The notes under the pieces: generated by a model
What the model saw: only the letters and a program-made list of their open reading frames with translations
What the model was told of the DNA's origin: nothing
Database searches by the model: none
Source of the DNA: an uncultured Croceicoccus sp.
Lineage (GTDB): Bacteria > Pseudomonadota > Alphaproteobacteria > Sphingomonadales > Sphingomonadaceae
DNA length: 64,000 nucleotides
Reading direction: 5' to 3'
Assembly (NCBI RefSeq): GCF_947496385.1
Contig: NZ_CANMCP010000001.1
Coordinates: 62,001 to 126,000 of the forward strand
Part shown: piece by piece, positions 1 to 9,027 of the stretch
Layout of the letters: the number at the start of each line of letters is the position of its first letter
Numbering within the stretch: the first letter of the stretch is position 1
Program-made: the position numbers and the translations under genes

Positions 1-1
1 C

Positions 2-346
2 CCGGACTGGCGCGAACTGCATTTCGGCGAATGGGAGGGGCAATCGCCAGCCGATCTCGACGATGCGGCGCTGGCGCGGTTCTGGGCCGATCCCGATGCC
101 GATCCGCCGCCCGGCGGCGAACGCTGGTCCGCGCTGTGCGACCGAGTGACGCGCGCGTTGGGCCGGGTCGGGCCGGACACGCTGATCGTGGCGCATGCGG
201 GATCGATCCGGGCGGCACTATGCCGGCTTTGCGGGTTCGGTTACGCGCAATCCTGGGCGATCGACCTGCCCTATGGCGTGCTGGTCACATTGGAGGTGCA
301 CCGGTTCGAGCCGGGCGGCGCCCGCATATTGGCGTTGCAGCCGTGA
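2..346 (+). CDS. Histidine-phosphatase family protein, probable alpha-ribazole phosphatase (5' truncated by window edge)
   Basis: Only the C-terminal ~114 residues are present; the reading frame is open from the first bases and stops at 344-346. The conserved second histidine of the phosphoglycerate-mutase-like fold is visible in VAHAGSIRAAL, and FGEWEGQ is the usual segment after the missing N-terminal RHG motif. In cobalamin synthesis this enzyme removes the 5'-phosphate of alpha-ribazole phosphate or adenosylcobalamin phosphate. The stop overlaps the cobS start (GTGA), and cobS, cobD and cobU follow, which supports the pathway assignment over a generic phosphatase. The N-terminal catalytic histidine lies outside the window. 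Confidence 0.8.
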   Translation, partial: PDWRELHFGEWEGQSPADLDDAALARFWADPDADPPPGGERWSALCDRVTRALGRVGPDTLIVAHAGSIRAALCRLCGFGYAQSWAIDLPYGVLVTLEVHRFEPGGARILALQP

Positions 347-1053
347 GATCCGCGATCATCGCCATACAATTCATGACCCGCATACCCATGCCCCGGGTCC
401 GGATGGAGTCGGGTGATTTCGCCGCGTCGATGCGCTGGTTCCCGCTTGTCGGTATGATCGTCGGGGCGATGGTCTGGGGCGCGGCGGCGGCAGGGGCCAT
501 GGTGGACCCGATGCTGGGCGGGTTGCTCGCGCTGGTGATGTGGGTGGCGGTCACGGGCGCGCTGCATCTCGACGGGCTGGGCGACATCGCCGATGCGGCG
601 GGTGGTGCGCATCGCGATCCGGCCCGCCTCGACGCCGTTCTTGCGGACCCGCATGCCGGGACTTTCGCGGTGACCGTCATCGCGCTTCAGCTGCTGGCCA
701 AATTCGCGCTGCTCGTCCTGCTCCTGGAACGGGGGGCGGGCTGGCCGCTGCTCGCCGTGGCGGCGCTTGCGCGGCTGGGCACGTTGATGTGGAACCGGTT
801 CCTCCCGCAGCGGGGGGCAGGGCTGGGGAGCCAGTTCGCCGCGGTTCGCCATGGGCCGGCGATGGTGGTGTGGAGCGTCGGGGGAATCATCGCTGCGTGG
901 TTCGCGCCGCCGCTGCTCCTCGCGCCGGTGGTATGGGCGCTGTGGGCTGTGTGGCTGAAACGGCGGATTGGCGGGATTTCCGGTGACGGCCATGGCGCGG
1001 GTATCGAGCTGTGCGAGACGGCTATGTTGCTCGCGCTCGTGGTCGCGGGATGA
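343..1053 (+). CDS. cobS: Adenosylcobinamide-GDP ribazoletransferase (cobalamin synthase)
   Basis: This integral membrane enzyme joins adenosylcobinamide-GDP to alpha-ribazole (phosphate), the last condensation of the cobalamin nucleotide loop. The 236-residue protein is hydrophobic with several membrane spans, has the family signature HLDGLGD at residues 75-81, and SGDGHGAG near the C-terminus. I chose the GTG at 343 because it overlaps the upstream stop (GTGA) and gives the usual CobS N-terminus (AIIAIQFMTRIP). A longer in-frame reading from 31 runs across the phosphatase gene and is unlikely. Its stop overlaps the cobD start (ATGA), so it sits in one translationally coupled operon. Confidence 0.93.
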   Translation: MRSAIIAIQFMTRIPMPRVRMESGDFAASMRWFPLVGMIVGAMVWGAAAAGAMVDPMLGGLLALVMWVAVTGALHLDGLGDIADAAGGAHRDPARLDAVLADPHAGTFAVTVIALQLLAKFALLVLLLERGAGWPLLAVAALARLGTLMWNRFLPQRGAGLGSQFAAVRHGPAMVVWSVGGIIAAWFAPPLLLAPVVWALWAVWLKRRIGGISGDGHGAGIELCETAMLLALVVAG

Positions 1054-2006
1054 GCGACGCCTTCGTCTGGCACGGTGGGCGTCTGGACGCGGCGCGCGCG
1101 CATTACGGCGACAGGCGCGAGGGATGGGTCGATCTGTCGACCGGGCTCAACCCCGTGCCGTGGCCGGTCGCGCGCGCGCCGGACTGGGACTGGGCGGCCT
1201 TGCCGTCGGTGGCGGCGCTCGCCGGGCTGGAGCAGGTGGCGGCCCGGTTTTTCGGGCTCGACCCCGCTCATCTCTGCGCCGTTCCGGGCAGCGAGATCGC
1301 CCTGCGGCTGCTCTCCGGAATCGTGCCGGGGCCGGGGCGCCATATCGCGCCCGCCTATCGCAGCCATGGCGCCGTTTTCCCGGCGAGCGACGGCGGCGGC
1401 ACATTGCTGCTCGCCAATCCGAACAATCCCGACGGGCACTGCCGGTCCCGGGCAGAGATGGACGCTCTGCTCCACCAGCAGGAGCAGCAGGGCGAATGGC
1501 TCATCATCGACGAGGCCTTTGCCGATGCGCGGCCGGAACATAGCATGGCCGCCGCGGTGGCGGACGGGCGCCGGTTGATCGTGTTGCGGTCCTTTGGCAA
1601 GTTTTTCGGGCTGGGCGGGGTGCGGCTCGGCTTCGTGCTGGGGCCTGTGGCGGTGATCGCGGCCTATCGGCGGCGGCTGGGCGACTGGCCCGTTCATGCG
1701 GCTGCGCTCGCCATCGGGGCGGCGGCCTATGCCGATGGCGAATGGATCGCATCGGCGCGGGCGGATATTGATGCGCGGGCGGATCGTCTTGCGCGCCTGC
1801 TCCGGGGCCACGGGTTTGCACCGGTCGGCGATTGCCCGCTTTTTACATTGGTCGAGACGGATGCGGCGCCCGAATTGTTCGAGCGGCTTGCCCAAAATGG
1901 CGTGCTGACGCGGCGGTTCGATTATGCGCCGCGCTGGCTCCGCCTCGGCCTGCCGGGTGGGGAGGATCAATGGGAGAGGCTCGACGAGGCGCTGCGCGAT
2001 GGATGA
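1050..2006 (+). CDS. cobD: Threonine-phosphate decarboxylase (CobD/CobC family, PLP-dependent)
   Basis: The 318-residue protein is a fold-type I aminotransferase-like enzyme that makes (R)-1-aminopropan-2-ol phosphate, the linker between corrin ring and nucleotide loop. Visible landmarks are NPNNPDG at 123-129, the cofactor aspartate in IIDEAF (about D154) and the PLP-binding lysine in RSFGKFFGLGG (K184). It begins STGLNP after a HGG motif, as this subfamily does. The ATG at 1050 overlaps the cobS stop. It resembles histidinol-phosphate aminotransferase, but the context and N-terminus favour CobD (called CobC in the alphaproteobacterial naming system). Confidence 0.9.
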   Translation: MSDAFVWHGGRLDAARAHYGDRREGWVDLSTGLNPVPWPVARAPDWDWAALPSVAALAGLEQVAARFFGLDPAHLCAVPGSEIALRLLSGIVPGPGRHIAPAYRSHGAVFPASDGGGTLLLANPNNPDGHCRSRAEMDALLHQQEQQGEWLIIDEAFADARPEHSMAAAVADGRRLIVLRSFGKFFGLGGVRLGFVLGPVAVIAAYRRRLGDWPVHAAALAIGAAAYADGEWIASARADIDARADRLARLLRGHGFAPVGDCPLFTLVETDAAPELFERLAQNGVLTRRFDYAPRWLRLGLPGGEDQWERLDEALRDG

Positions 2007-2042
2007 GGGAAGGGCGTCGATGAACTATTGCGGAGACCCACG

Positions 2043-2549
2043 ATGAGCGCGCTTCTGGTGCTCGGCGGGGCGCGTTCGGGCAAGAGCCGCCACGCGCAGC
2101 TTTGGGCCGAGGGCACGCCGGGGCGCCTCGCCTATATCGCGACGGCGCAGGCGTTCGACGCCGAAATGACCGACCGCATCGCCCGGCATCGCCAGGATCG
2201 CGGCGAACGCTGGCATACTGTGGAGGCGCCACTCGACCTGTCGGGCGCCATCGGGCAGGCGGCGGTGCACCATGATGCGATCCTCGTCGATTGCCTGACA
2301 TTGTGGCTGTCGAACTGCATGCTGGCGGAGCGGGATATCGACGCGGGCACTCGCGCGCTCGAACAGGCGATTGCAGCGTGCGACGTTCCCATCGCGCTGG
2401 TCGCGAACGAGGTCGGGCTTTCGATCGTGCCGGACAATGCGCTCGCCCGCCGGTTTCGCGACGAGGCCGGCCGCCTGAATCAGCGTATTGCCGCCATCGC
2501 GGACCATGTGGTTTTCGTCGCGGCGGGATTGCCTCTCCCCCTGAAATAG
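2043..2549 (+). CDS. cobU: Adenosylcobinamide kinase/adenosylcobinamide-phosphate guanylyltransferase
   Basis: This bifunctional enzyme phosphorylates adenosylcobinamide and attaches GMP, producing the substrate of CobS. The 168-residue protein carries a P-loop GGARSGKS at residues 8-15, followed by the family features RHRQDR and a VDCLTLWLSN segment, and an NEVG motif. The ATG at 2043 has a GGAG ribosome site at 2032-2035. An in-frame TTG at 2028 would add five residues and is less likely. It is the last cob gene here; the next gene is unrelated and starts about 90 bases on. Confidence 0.93.
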   Translation: MSALLVLGGARSGKSRHAQLWAEGTPGRLAYIATAQAFDAEMTDRIARHRQDRGERWHTVEAPLDLSGAIGQAAVHHDAILVDCLTLWLSNCMLAERDIDAGTRALEQAIAACDVPIALVANEVGLSIVPDNALARRFRDEAGRLNQRIAAIADHVVFVAAGLPLPLK

Positions 2550-2640
2550 ACATGCGCCGGATCATGCCTGCGCCCCTGCGGGAAATGCCCAGGGGGGTGG
2601 CGATCAAGCCTTAACCAATTGCCCCTATCATGTAGGCGAG

Positions 2641-3921
2641 ATGGTGCAGGCGCCGAACATCCGCCCCCGCATTTTCGATGCGGATGACCCGGCGCTGACC
2701 GTCGGGTCCGATCGTCTTGGCGTGTTGATCGTGGACGATGACGACGCCGTGACGCGGTTCCTCGGCGATGCGCTGGCGGGCATGGGTTGCGAAATATCGC
2801 TGGCCCATGATTTCGACCAGGCGATCCGTCAGATGCATGTCGGCATCGACATGGTCGTGACCGACCTGCGCATGCCGGGCCGCGACGGCATGGACCTCGT
2901 GCGGGCGCTGCGCGGATCGCACGACCGGGCCCCGCTCCATGTCGTGATGATCACCGCGTGCAAGGACGAGGAAACGATCGGCCTCGCGACCGAGGCCGGG
3001 GTGGACGATTTCCTGTTCAAGCCGGTCGATCCGGTCAAGCTGATGCTCGTCCTGTCGCGCACCCGGCGGTCGGTGCGACTGCATCGCATGCTGCAACGGC
3101 GCAACACGATGCTGACGCGGACGCATGAGCGGATGCGCACGCTCTTGTGCGAACTGCGCGACGACCTCGATGCGGCGGCGGGAATGCACCGGCGTCTGCT
3201 CCCGCGGGAAGAACAACTGCCCGGATTGCGCATGACGCATGTCTATCGCCCGGCCACGATGCTGGGCGGCGATACGATCGGCGCTGTCACGGTGGGGGAG
3301 GGGCGCACGCTGTTTTTCCTCCTCGATGTGCAGGGCCATGGCGTGCGCGCCAGCCTCGCCAGCTTTCACTACCACCGCCGCCTGCAGCAGATGGCGCCCG
3401 CCGATGCGGACGCGCTGTCGCTGGCGATGCAGCGGCTGAACCGTGAAATCCTCGCCGAGAAAGAGGAGATCTACGCGACCGCCATTGCCGGCATCGTCGA
3501 TGTTCCCGCCGGGGAGGGGTGGATCATCCGCGCCGGGCATCCCGAACCCCTCGTCATGCAGACGGGCGGCGGCGCGGCTGACGAAACCCGCCGGCTTGAT
3601 ACCGCGGCCGCCTTTCCGCTCGGCTGGTTCTCGCAGGCCGAATTTCGGGCGACGCGCTTTCCTTTTGCGGCGGGCACACGGCTCGTCATCTATTCCGACG
3701 GGCTGCTCGATTGCTGCGACGCCGCCGGAGTGCCGGATGCCCAATCGCTGGCCGCGCGGATCGACACCTGCCGCGACCGGCCCATCGCCGCCATCGGCGC
3801 CCTGGTGGAGCGGCTGCTCGCGCACAGGGACGGCGACATGCCGCTTGCCGACGATGTCTCGCTGCTTGCTATCGAGCCGGATTGCGCATCCGGCGCCCTT
3901 CACGACAGGACCGATTCTTGA
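2641..3921 (+). CDS. Response regulator-SpoIIE-type PP2C phosphatase (RsbU-like)
   Basis: The 426-residue protein joins an N-terminal receiver domain (about 25-145; acidic pocket VDDDD, phosphoacceptor D75 in VVTDLRMPG, lysine in LFKPV) to a helical linker and a PP2C/SpoIIE phosphatase domain (about 200-415). Metal-binding aspartates are visible in GGDTIGAV, DVQGHGVRA, YSDGLLD and ADDVSLL. Such proteins dephosphorylate a STAS antagonist when their receiver is phosphorylated. The next two genes encode just such a STAS protein and its kinase, so this is most likely the input of a partner-switching module. The histidine kinase that phosphorylates it is not in the module; the chemotaxis kinase at 9288-11393 is nearby but a link is only inferred. 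Confidence 0.9.
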   Translation: MVQAPNIRPRIFDADDPALTVGSDRLGVLIVDDDDAVTRFLGDALAGMGCEISLAHDFDQAIRQMHVGIDMVVTDLRMPGRDGMDLVRALRGSHDRAPLHVVMITACKDEETIGLATEAGVDDFLFKPVDPVKLMLVLSRTRRSVRLHRMLQRRNTMLTRTHERMRTLLCELRDDLDAAAGMHRRLLPREEQLPGLRMTHVYRPATMLGGDTIGAVTVGEGRTLFFLLDVQGHGVRASLASFHYHRRLQQMAPADADALSLAMQRLNREILAEKEEIYATAIAGIVDVPAGEGWIIRAGHPEPLVMQTGGGAADETRRLDTAAAFPLGWFSQAEFRATRFPFAAGTRLVIYSDGLLDCCDAAGVPDAQSLAARIDTCRDRPIAAIGALVERLLAHRDGDMPLADDVSLLAIEPDCASGALHDRTDS

Positions 3922-4235
3922 CCGATACGGCTATCATACATGTCGCGCATGCCCGGCTGGATGCCGCAGCAGCGCCCGATTTCCGCGCAATGCTGGACAC
4001 GAAAGTGGGGCCGGAATGTACCCGCGTCCTTCTCGACCTGTCGGCGGTGGAGTTCATGGATTCCACAGGGCTCGGCGTGCTCGTATGGCTGGTGAAGCAT
4101 GTGGGGGACCGGGGCGCCATCGCCATTGCCGGAACCCGCCCGGCGGTCGCCACGCTGTTCCGGCTCACCCAGTTCGATACCTTGCTGCCGATCTGCGGGA
4201 GCGAGGAGGAGGCACGCGATGCCCTCTCGCTCTGA
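3918..4235 (+). CDS. STAS-domain anti-sigma factor antagonist (RsbV-like)
   Basis: The 105-residue single STAS domain has the canonical phosphorylation loop FMDSTGLG, with the expected acceptor Ser49. In partner switching the unphosphorylated form binds the kinase/anti-sigma factor encoded next, and the SpoIIE phosphatase encoded just upstream reactivates it. The start is a TTG at 3918 overlapping the preceding stop (TTGA); no ATG or GTG lies upstream of the fold in this frame. Its end overlaps the following gene by 17 bases, so the three genes are translationally linked. Confidence 0.88.
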   Translation: MTDTAIIHVAHARLDAAAAPDFRAMLDTKVGPECTRVLLDLSAVEFMDSTGLGVLVWLVKHVGDRGAIAIAGTRPAVATLFRLTQFDTLLPICGSEEEARDALSL

Positions 4236-4653
4236 TCCGTTTATCCGCGTGCCCGCCAATCTGGAGGCGGTGCGCGACCTCGCCGCCTGGGCGCAGGGCG
4301 CGTGCAGCGATGCAGGAGTCGCCGACGATATTGCGCTCGAACTCGAACTCGCGCTTGTCGAGGCGGCGACCAATATCGTGGTTCACGCCATGCCGCGCGA
4401 TGGCAACGCGGATGCGGTCGGCGAAATCACCTGCACCGCGCATTTTACCGCCGAGGCGGTGCGCTTCACGTTGAACGACGATGGCGCCGCCGCGCCGGCG
4501 GGCACGTTCACGACCGCGACGAAGCCCGCCAACCCGCTCGCCGAAACGGGGCGCGGCATGACGATCCTGCAATTGTGCATCGACGAGCTCGAATATTCCC
4601 GCGCGAACGGGCGCAACCGGCTGGAGTTGTGCCGGCGCCTGCCCGCGCGATAA
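4219..4653 (+). CDS. ATP-binding anti-sigma factor / STAS kinase (RsbW-like, HATPase_c_2)
   Basis: The 144-residue GHKL-fold protein has an N-box-like segment (ELALVEAATNIVVHA, about residues 43-57) and a G-box ETGRGMTIL. In this family it phosphorylates the STAS partner and sequesters an output protein such as a sigma factor. It is the last gene of the phosphatase-STAS-kinase operon, and there is no sigma-factor gene beside it, so the output is unknown. Sphingomonads usually run the general stress response through PhyR/NepR/EcfG, so this module may control something else. Confidence 0.85.
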   Translation: MPSRSDPFIRVPANLEAVRDLAAWAQGACSDAGVADDIALELELALVEAATNIVVHAMPRDGNADAVGEITCTAHFTAEAVRFTLNDDGAAAPAGTFTTATKPANPLAETGRGMTILQLCIDELEYSRANGRNRLELCRRLPAR

Positions 4654-4675
4654 TGCCAAATCCGATAGTCCGGCA

Positions 4676-5470
4676 TCAAAACCGGATATTGGCGCCCGCC
4701 GTGATACGCGCGCCATAATCGGCGCTGGCCGCGGGGACGCGTATATCCTCGCTCCGAATATCCGTGTCGCTGTAGCGGAGCGTGAAGGATAGCGGCGCCA
4801 GATTATATTCGCCGCCGATCGCCCAGTCGTTATAGGCCCCGCCGGGGCGCAGACGTTCCGCGCGGGCGGGGTCGTCGACGGAACCGCTCGACCGCCCGAC
4901 ATGGGCGTTGAGCGCCAGCGGGGAGCCCCAGAAACCGAAACGCCCCTCCAGCCGGCGGTAGAAATTGCTGCCGCCGATCGCGTCCTGCGGCGGGGCGTAG
5001 CTCGCCAGGAGGGTGAGCGAGGCCGGGCCCAGCGCGCCGCCGATGCCGGCCTGCGCCTCGGCATAATCCTGCTCCCCGTCGCCGCCGGGAAAGACATGGC
5101 CGATCGCCATTGCGTAGTAATTGGCAAGGCCGATCCGGCCGCCATAGCTTGCGTTGAGATCGACGCCGATCTCGGCCCCGCCATGCCGCTTCGAACCGCG
5201 CAGCGTGGTGGCCTCCGCGCCGACGGCAATATTCGTGGTCACGGGCAGGCTGCCGAAAACATGCGCGGCGGTCCGTCCCTCGCTCCAGCTCAGCCCCCGG
5301 ACGCGTTCATCGGTCGTCACGCCGGCTTCGATCGTGGGTCCGGTCTGTGCGTGCGCTGCGGGCGACACCGAAACCGCAGCGCCCACGGCAAGGAGGATGC
5401 ACGATGTGCTGGAAAGAAATCGGGTCGGGTCTGAAGAAATCGGTCGTCTCCCACAAAGGCGTTCGAACAA
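4676..5470 (-). CDS. TorF-like putative porin (outer-membrane beta-barrel)
   Basis: The mature protein begins after a signal peptide (CILLAVGAAVSVSPAAHAQ) with EAGVTTDERVRGLSWSEG, which is characteristic of the Gcw_chp/TorF family. It continues in alternating aromatic strands and ends in an aromatic residue (GANIRF), as outer-membrane barrels do. The start is uncertain: there is no ATG close to the signal peptide. I used the TTG at 5470 (about 264 residues); a GTG at 5545 is also in frame. Convergent with the rsbW-like gene, 22 bases away. The substrate cannot be told from sequence. Confidence 0.7.
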   Translation of the reverse strand: MFERLCGRRPISSDPTRFLSSTSCILLAVGAAVSVSPAAHAQTGPTIEAGVTTDERVRGLSWSEGRTAAHVFGSLPVTTNIAVGAEATTLRGSKRHGGAEIGVDLNASYGGRIGLANYYAMAIGHVFPGGDGEQDYAEAQAGIGGALGPASLTLLASYAPPQDAIGGSNFYRRLEGRFGFWGSPLALNAHVGRSSGSVDDPARAERLRPGGAYNDWAIGGEYNLAPLSFTLRYSDTDIRSEDIRVPAASADYGARITAGANIRF

Positions 5471-5554
5471 GGCCGCGCGCTTAACGCAATGGGCTTGCTG
5501 CAATGTGTATGAAACGAAATTTCCATCCCTGGCGCGGGCGACCACGCGCCGCGC

Positions 5555-6094
5555 CTATGAGTGTGGGCGAGACGGTGTGGACGGCGCAGGGGGCAGTGGA
5601 AGCGGCACGCGATATTTGCCGAATTCGACCGCGGCCGTGACCGCGCGCGATCCGCTGCGCAGCCAACGCCACTGGCTTTCGGGAAGCGGCGCGCGGCATG
5701 TCCTGTCGATGACGCATAGCGCGCCGATACGCGCTCCATACCGGCTCACGATGGGAACGCCGGCAAAATAGCGCACGTGCAAACGACCGGTGACGAGCGG
5801 ATTGTTCGCAAAACGCGGATCCTGTGCGGCATTCAACACCTCCAGCCTGCGCGGCTCACGGATGGTATGGGCGCAGAATGCGTATTCGCGGCGGCTCTGG
5901 CACAGATGCAGGCCGTGCCGCGCCTTGAACCATTGCCGCGTTCTATCGATGAGGCTGATGACCGCGATGGGGCACCCGGTCACGCCCGCCGCCTCATCGA
6001 CGATTCCATCAAGATAGGGGTCGGGATCGGTATCGAGAACGTCGAGACGATACAGCTGCGACAGTCGGTCCGATTCGAGAAAACGTCGCGGCAT
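5555..6094 (-). CDS. Single-domain GAF protein
   Basis: The 179-residue protein is a GAF domain (about residues 12-155) of the kind found at the N-terminus of bacterial sensor proteins: RLDVLDTDPDPYLDGIV, a CPIAVISLIDRTRQWFKA strand-helix unit, and an ARIGALCVIDR strand. It then has a short proline/serine-rich tail. No kinase, GGDEF or output domain follows, so it is either a free-standing small-molecule sensor or a scaffold. It is transcribed toward the TorF-like gene, possibly in one unit with it. Confidence 0.75.
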   Translation of the reverse strand: MPRRFLESDRLSQLYRLDVLDTDPDPYLDGIVDEAAGVTGCPIAVISLIDRTRQWFKARHGLHLCQSRREYAFCAHTIREPRRLEVLNAAQDPRFANNPLVTGRLHVRYFAGVPIVSRYGARIGALCVIDRTCRAPLPESQWRWLRSGSRAVTAAVEFGKYRVPLPLPPAPSTPSRPHS

Positions 6095-6201
6095 TCATGG
6101 CCCTCGCGATTCGATGCCGCGCATGGCGCTGCCGGCACTTCGACCATCAAGGGCGGACGTCGTCACCGCCCCCACGAAAATTGCCGGCGTCGTCGATCGT
6201 G

Positions 6202-7245
6202 TCAGGCCGCCTTGGCCTTCTCCTTCGTCTTCGCGAGGATCCAGTTGCCCACCTCAGCAGCCGTGACCGCTTCGGCCGCGACGCCGAGTTCGTCGAGCGC
6301 GGGCTTGCGGCTCTCGCCGCCGGTTTCCACGCAATCCTGCACGAACACGTCGGCACCGCTCTTCGAAAGCGCCTGAAGCCCGCGGGCGCCATCCTTGCTG
6401 GTGCCCGAAAGCAGGCCCGCCAGAACCGGTGTGCCCGCCCGTGCGAAGCTTGCGAAAAGCATGTCCGCAGAGGGCCGCGCCCCGCCGATCGGCTCCTTCT
6501 CGACCAGCTTCAGCAGCGGGGCGAAATCGTTTTCGAACACGACATGCTTGTGCTTTGCATAGACGAGATAGACCGTGCCGGGCACCATCATGGTTTCATC
6601 GCCCGCCGTTTCGATCTTGCACGCGACGCTCGGCCGGAGGGGGTCGATCATGCGGTCGATAAAGGATTCGTCCGCATCGATGAGGACCACGGTTTCCGGA
6701 CAATTGGCAGGGTAGCCCGCGATCGTTTCGCGAATGACCTCGATACTTTCCGTCGCGCCGGCAAGAACGACGATGCGCCCGTCCGGCCGGTAATCGGCGA
6801 GCGAGACGGAGGCCCCGCCCTGCGGTGCCTCGCGATTTTTAAGGTCGGTATTGGCCGCTTCGTTCACGATCGCGCCGAGCTTGGCGACGGTTGCATTGAA
6901 CTGTTCCGGGGTGGTGTGAAGCGGTTTGGGAAAACAGCCCACCGCGCCGAGCTCCAGCGCCTTTTGCGCGGTGCCCGTGCCATCCTGCGTCACGCTGGAC
7001 AGCATGATGACCGGAATAGGGTCGTTTTCCATCAGCTCGGCCAGGAATTCCATCCCGCTCATGCCGGGCATTTCGACATCGAGGGTGAGAACATTGGGCT
7101 TCAGGGTGGGAATGAGCTTGCGCGCTTCCTCCGCGCTGCGCGCATCGCCGACGACTTCCACGCCTTTCGCCTGTTCGAGAATGTCGCGAAACAATGCGCG
7201 CATCGCGGTGGAATCATCGACGATCAAAACGCGGGCCGTACTCAT
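6202..7245 (-). CDS. CheB-like protein with intact receiver and degenerate methylesterase domain
   Basis: The 347-residue protein has CheB architecture. The receiver (1-115) is complete: VDDS at 9-12, phosphoacceptor D56, SS at 83-84, K107. The C-terminal half follows the CheB esterase fold but two of the three catalytic residues are gone: the serine of G-A-S-T-G-G is Ala164 (AGATESIE) and the histidine of V-Q-H is Asp190 (VLIDADES). The aspartate is kept (D285, GTSKDGA). It is therefore probably not a methylesterase; it may bind receptors or compete for phosphate. ATG 7245 has an AAAGGA ribosome site. It is divergent from the chemoreceptor operon. Confidence 0.85.
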   Translation of the reverse strand: MSTARVLIVDDSTAMRALFRDILEQAKGVEVVGDARSAEEARKLIPTLKPNVLTLDVEMPGMSGMEFLAELMENDPIPVIMLSSVTQDGTGTAQKALELGAVGCFPKPLHTTPEQFNATVAKLGAIVNEAANTDLKNREAPQGGASVSLADYRPDGRIVVLAGATESIEVIRETIAGYPANCPETVVLIDADESFIDRMIDPLRPSVACKIETAGDETMMVPGTVYLVYAKHKHVVFENDFAPLLKLVEKEPIGGARPSADMLFASFARAGTPVLAGLLSGTSKDGARGLQALSKSGADVFVQDCVETGGESRKPALDELGVAAEAVTAAEVGNWILAKTKEKAKAA

Positions 7246-7539
7246 GGCGCTAATCCTTTGCATGGTCTGGACGGAACGGCCGTTTCGAACGGCTGTCCTT
7301 TCGTCATCCTATGCCGCGCGTACTCCCAAACCTCGCCTTACCCCGCCCTAGGGAATGGACCTTAACCGGACATAGCGACTCCGTCAGCACCAGGGCGCCT
7401 AAGAAGCGGGCAGGGAGACAGAAGCGGTCGCGTCGATGCTATGGATTTGTCCGTAGGACATACGACACGCGATCGGTCCACTTTCGGATGTAGTTTACCG
7501 GCAATGGTGAGGGATTCGCCGTCGCTACATTCGATAATT
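7246..7539. promoter_or_regulatory. Divergent promoter region between the CheB-like gene and the mcp operon
   Basis: These 294 bases separate two divergently transcribed chemotaxis units and must hold both promoters. I see AT-richer patches near 7470-7540 but no convincing -35/-10 pair or riboswitch. Confidence 0.4.
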
Positions 7540-9006
7540 ATGAAAGTTACTGACATGCTTGACTGGTTTGAGAAATCAGCTCCCATTCGCAAGAAATTCG
7601 ATACGCTTATCACGGTATTCGCGTCTCTCTCGATTATTGAAATTGCCGTTGTCTTTCTGGGGCGGATGGACGTGATCGGGGCCACCTTCGAAGAGGGCGT
7701 GATCATATCGAGCGCGCTTCTCACCATGACGACCATTTATCTGGCGAAACGGCGCGTGTGCGATCCCTATGTCGATACGGTGGAACGTATGGAGGGTCTC
7801 GCGGCGGGCGATACCCAGTCGCGCATCGGTTACGAAGACTATACCGATTGCGTCGGACGCATGAACAAGGCGATGACCACGTTCCGCGACAACGCGGAAG
7901 AGGTCCGCCGGGCGCAGAAAAGCTCCGAGCAGGTCGTTCAGGATTTCTCCACCGCTCTCAACCGCCTCGCCGACGGCGATCTTACCGTGCGCATCGAGCA
8001 GACGGGTCAAAGCGAATATGCCGCCTTGCACGACGCGTTCAACCGCTCCGTCTCCGGCCTGTCCGACATGATTCAGCAGGTGCATGCCTCGGCCAGCGGG
8101 GTAAACACCGGCGCCAATGAAATCCGCGCCGCGTCCGACGATCTGGCGATCCGCAACGAACAGCAGGCCGCGAGCCTGGAGGAAACCGCCGCCGCGATGA
8201 GCCAGGTGACCGACCTGGTCAAGAAGGCCGCCGAAAATGCCGCCGATGCGCAGACCGCCATGTCGCAAACGCATCAGCAGGCCACCAATGGCGGCGAAGT
8301 GGTCGAGAAGGCCGTGTCCGCGATGGCCGCGATCGAAAAATCCGCCAACGAAATCACGCAGATCATCGACGTCATCGACGGCATCGCGTTTCAGACCAAT
8401 CTGCTTGCGCTCAACGCAGGGGTCGAAGCGGCCCGGGCGGGCGACGCGGGCAAGGGCTTTGCCGTGGTCGCCAACGAGGTCCGCGCTCTTGCGCAGCGCA
8501 GCGCCGATGCCGCGCGCGACATCAAGGAGCTGATCAACGCCAGTTCCAAGCAGGTCGGCGCCGGCGTGCAACTGGTCGGCGAAACCGGCGGGCTGCTCTC
8601 GCAGATCGTCAGCGGGGTCGACGACGTCCACACGCAGGTCAACAATATCGCGCAGATGGCCGCATCGCAGGCCTCGCGCCTCGAACAGGTTAATGGTTCG
8701 GTGGCCGACATGGATCGCATGACACAGCAGAACGCCGCCATGGTCGAGCAGTCGACCGCAGCGGCCCGCAGCCTTGCCGAAGAGGCGAACGAGCTGGGCG
8801 AGCTGGTCAAGCAATTCCGCACCGGCGCCGCCAAGCCGGGTGCGACGCGCGCAAAGACCGCTGCGAAGCGGGTGCCGTCCGCCGCCAACGCCGTGCCCGC
8901 GATCAAGCGGGTCGCCACCGCCGCACCGGCCCGCGCCGTCCCCCGTGTCGAGGGCAACCTGGCCGTTGCGGAATCCTATGACGATCAGGACTGGAGCGAG
9001 TTCTAA
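7540..9006 (+). CDS. Methyl-accepting chemotaxis protein without periplasmic domain, with C-terminal CheR-type pentapeptide
   Basis: The 488-residue receptor has two membrane segments (about residues 20-40 and 52-70) joined by only ~10 residues, so there is no room for a periplasmic sensor. Two HAMP-like segments follow, then a complete signalling domain with the hairpin tip ([20 protein letters not shown]) and flanking helices. A basic Ala/Pro-rich linker leads to the last five residues DWSEF, which fit the x-aromatic-x-x-aromatic docking pentapeptide that recruits CheR and CheB. Start chosen at ATG 7540; ATG 7555 is also possible. First gene of the main che operon. Confidence 0.9.
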   Translation: MKVTDMLDWFEKSAPIRKKFDTLITVFASLSIIEIAVVFLGRMDVIGATFEEGVIISSALLTMTTIYLAKRRVCDPYVDTVERMEGLAAGDTQSRIGYEDYTDCVGRMNKAMTTFRDNAEEVRRAQKSSEQVVQDFSTALNRLADGDLTVRIEQTGQSEYAALHDAFNRSVSGLSDMIQQVHASASGVNTGANEIRAASDDLAIRNEQQAASLEETAAAMSQVTDLVKKAAENAADAQTAMSQTHQQATNGGEVVEKAVSAMAAIEKSANEITQIIDVIDGIAFQTNLLALNAGVEAARAGDAGKGFAVVANEVRALAQRSADAARDIKELINASSKQVGAGVQLVGETGGLLSQIVSGVDDVHTQVNNIAQMAASQASRLEQVNGSVADMDRMTQQNAAMVEQSTAAARSLAEEANELGELVKQFRTGAAKPGATRAKTAAKRVPSAANAVPAIKRVATAAPARAVPRVEGNLAVAESYDDQDWSEF

Positions 9007-9027
9007 CTCGCGAGGAAGGAAAAGCAG

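Noticed and set aside
31-1053. A long cobS reading from base 31
   Set aside because: Its first 104 codons overlap the phosphatase gene in another frame; the GTG at 343 overlaps the stop of that gene and gives the normal CobS N-terminus.
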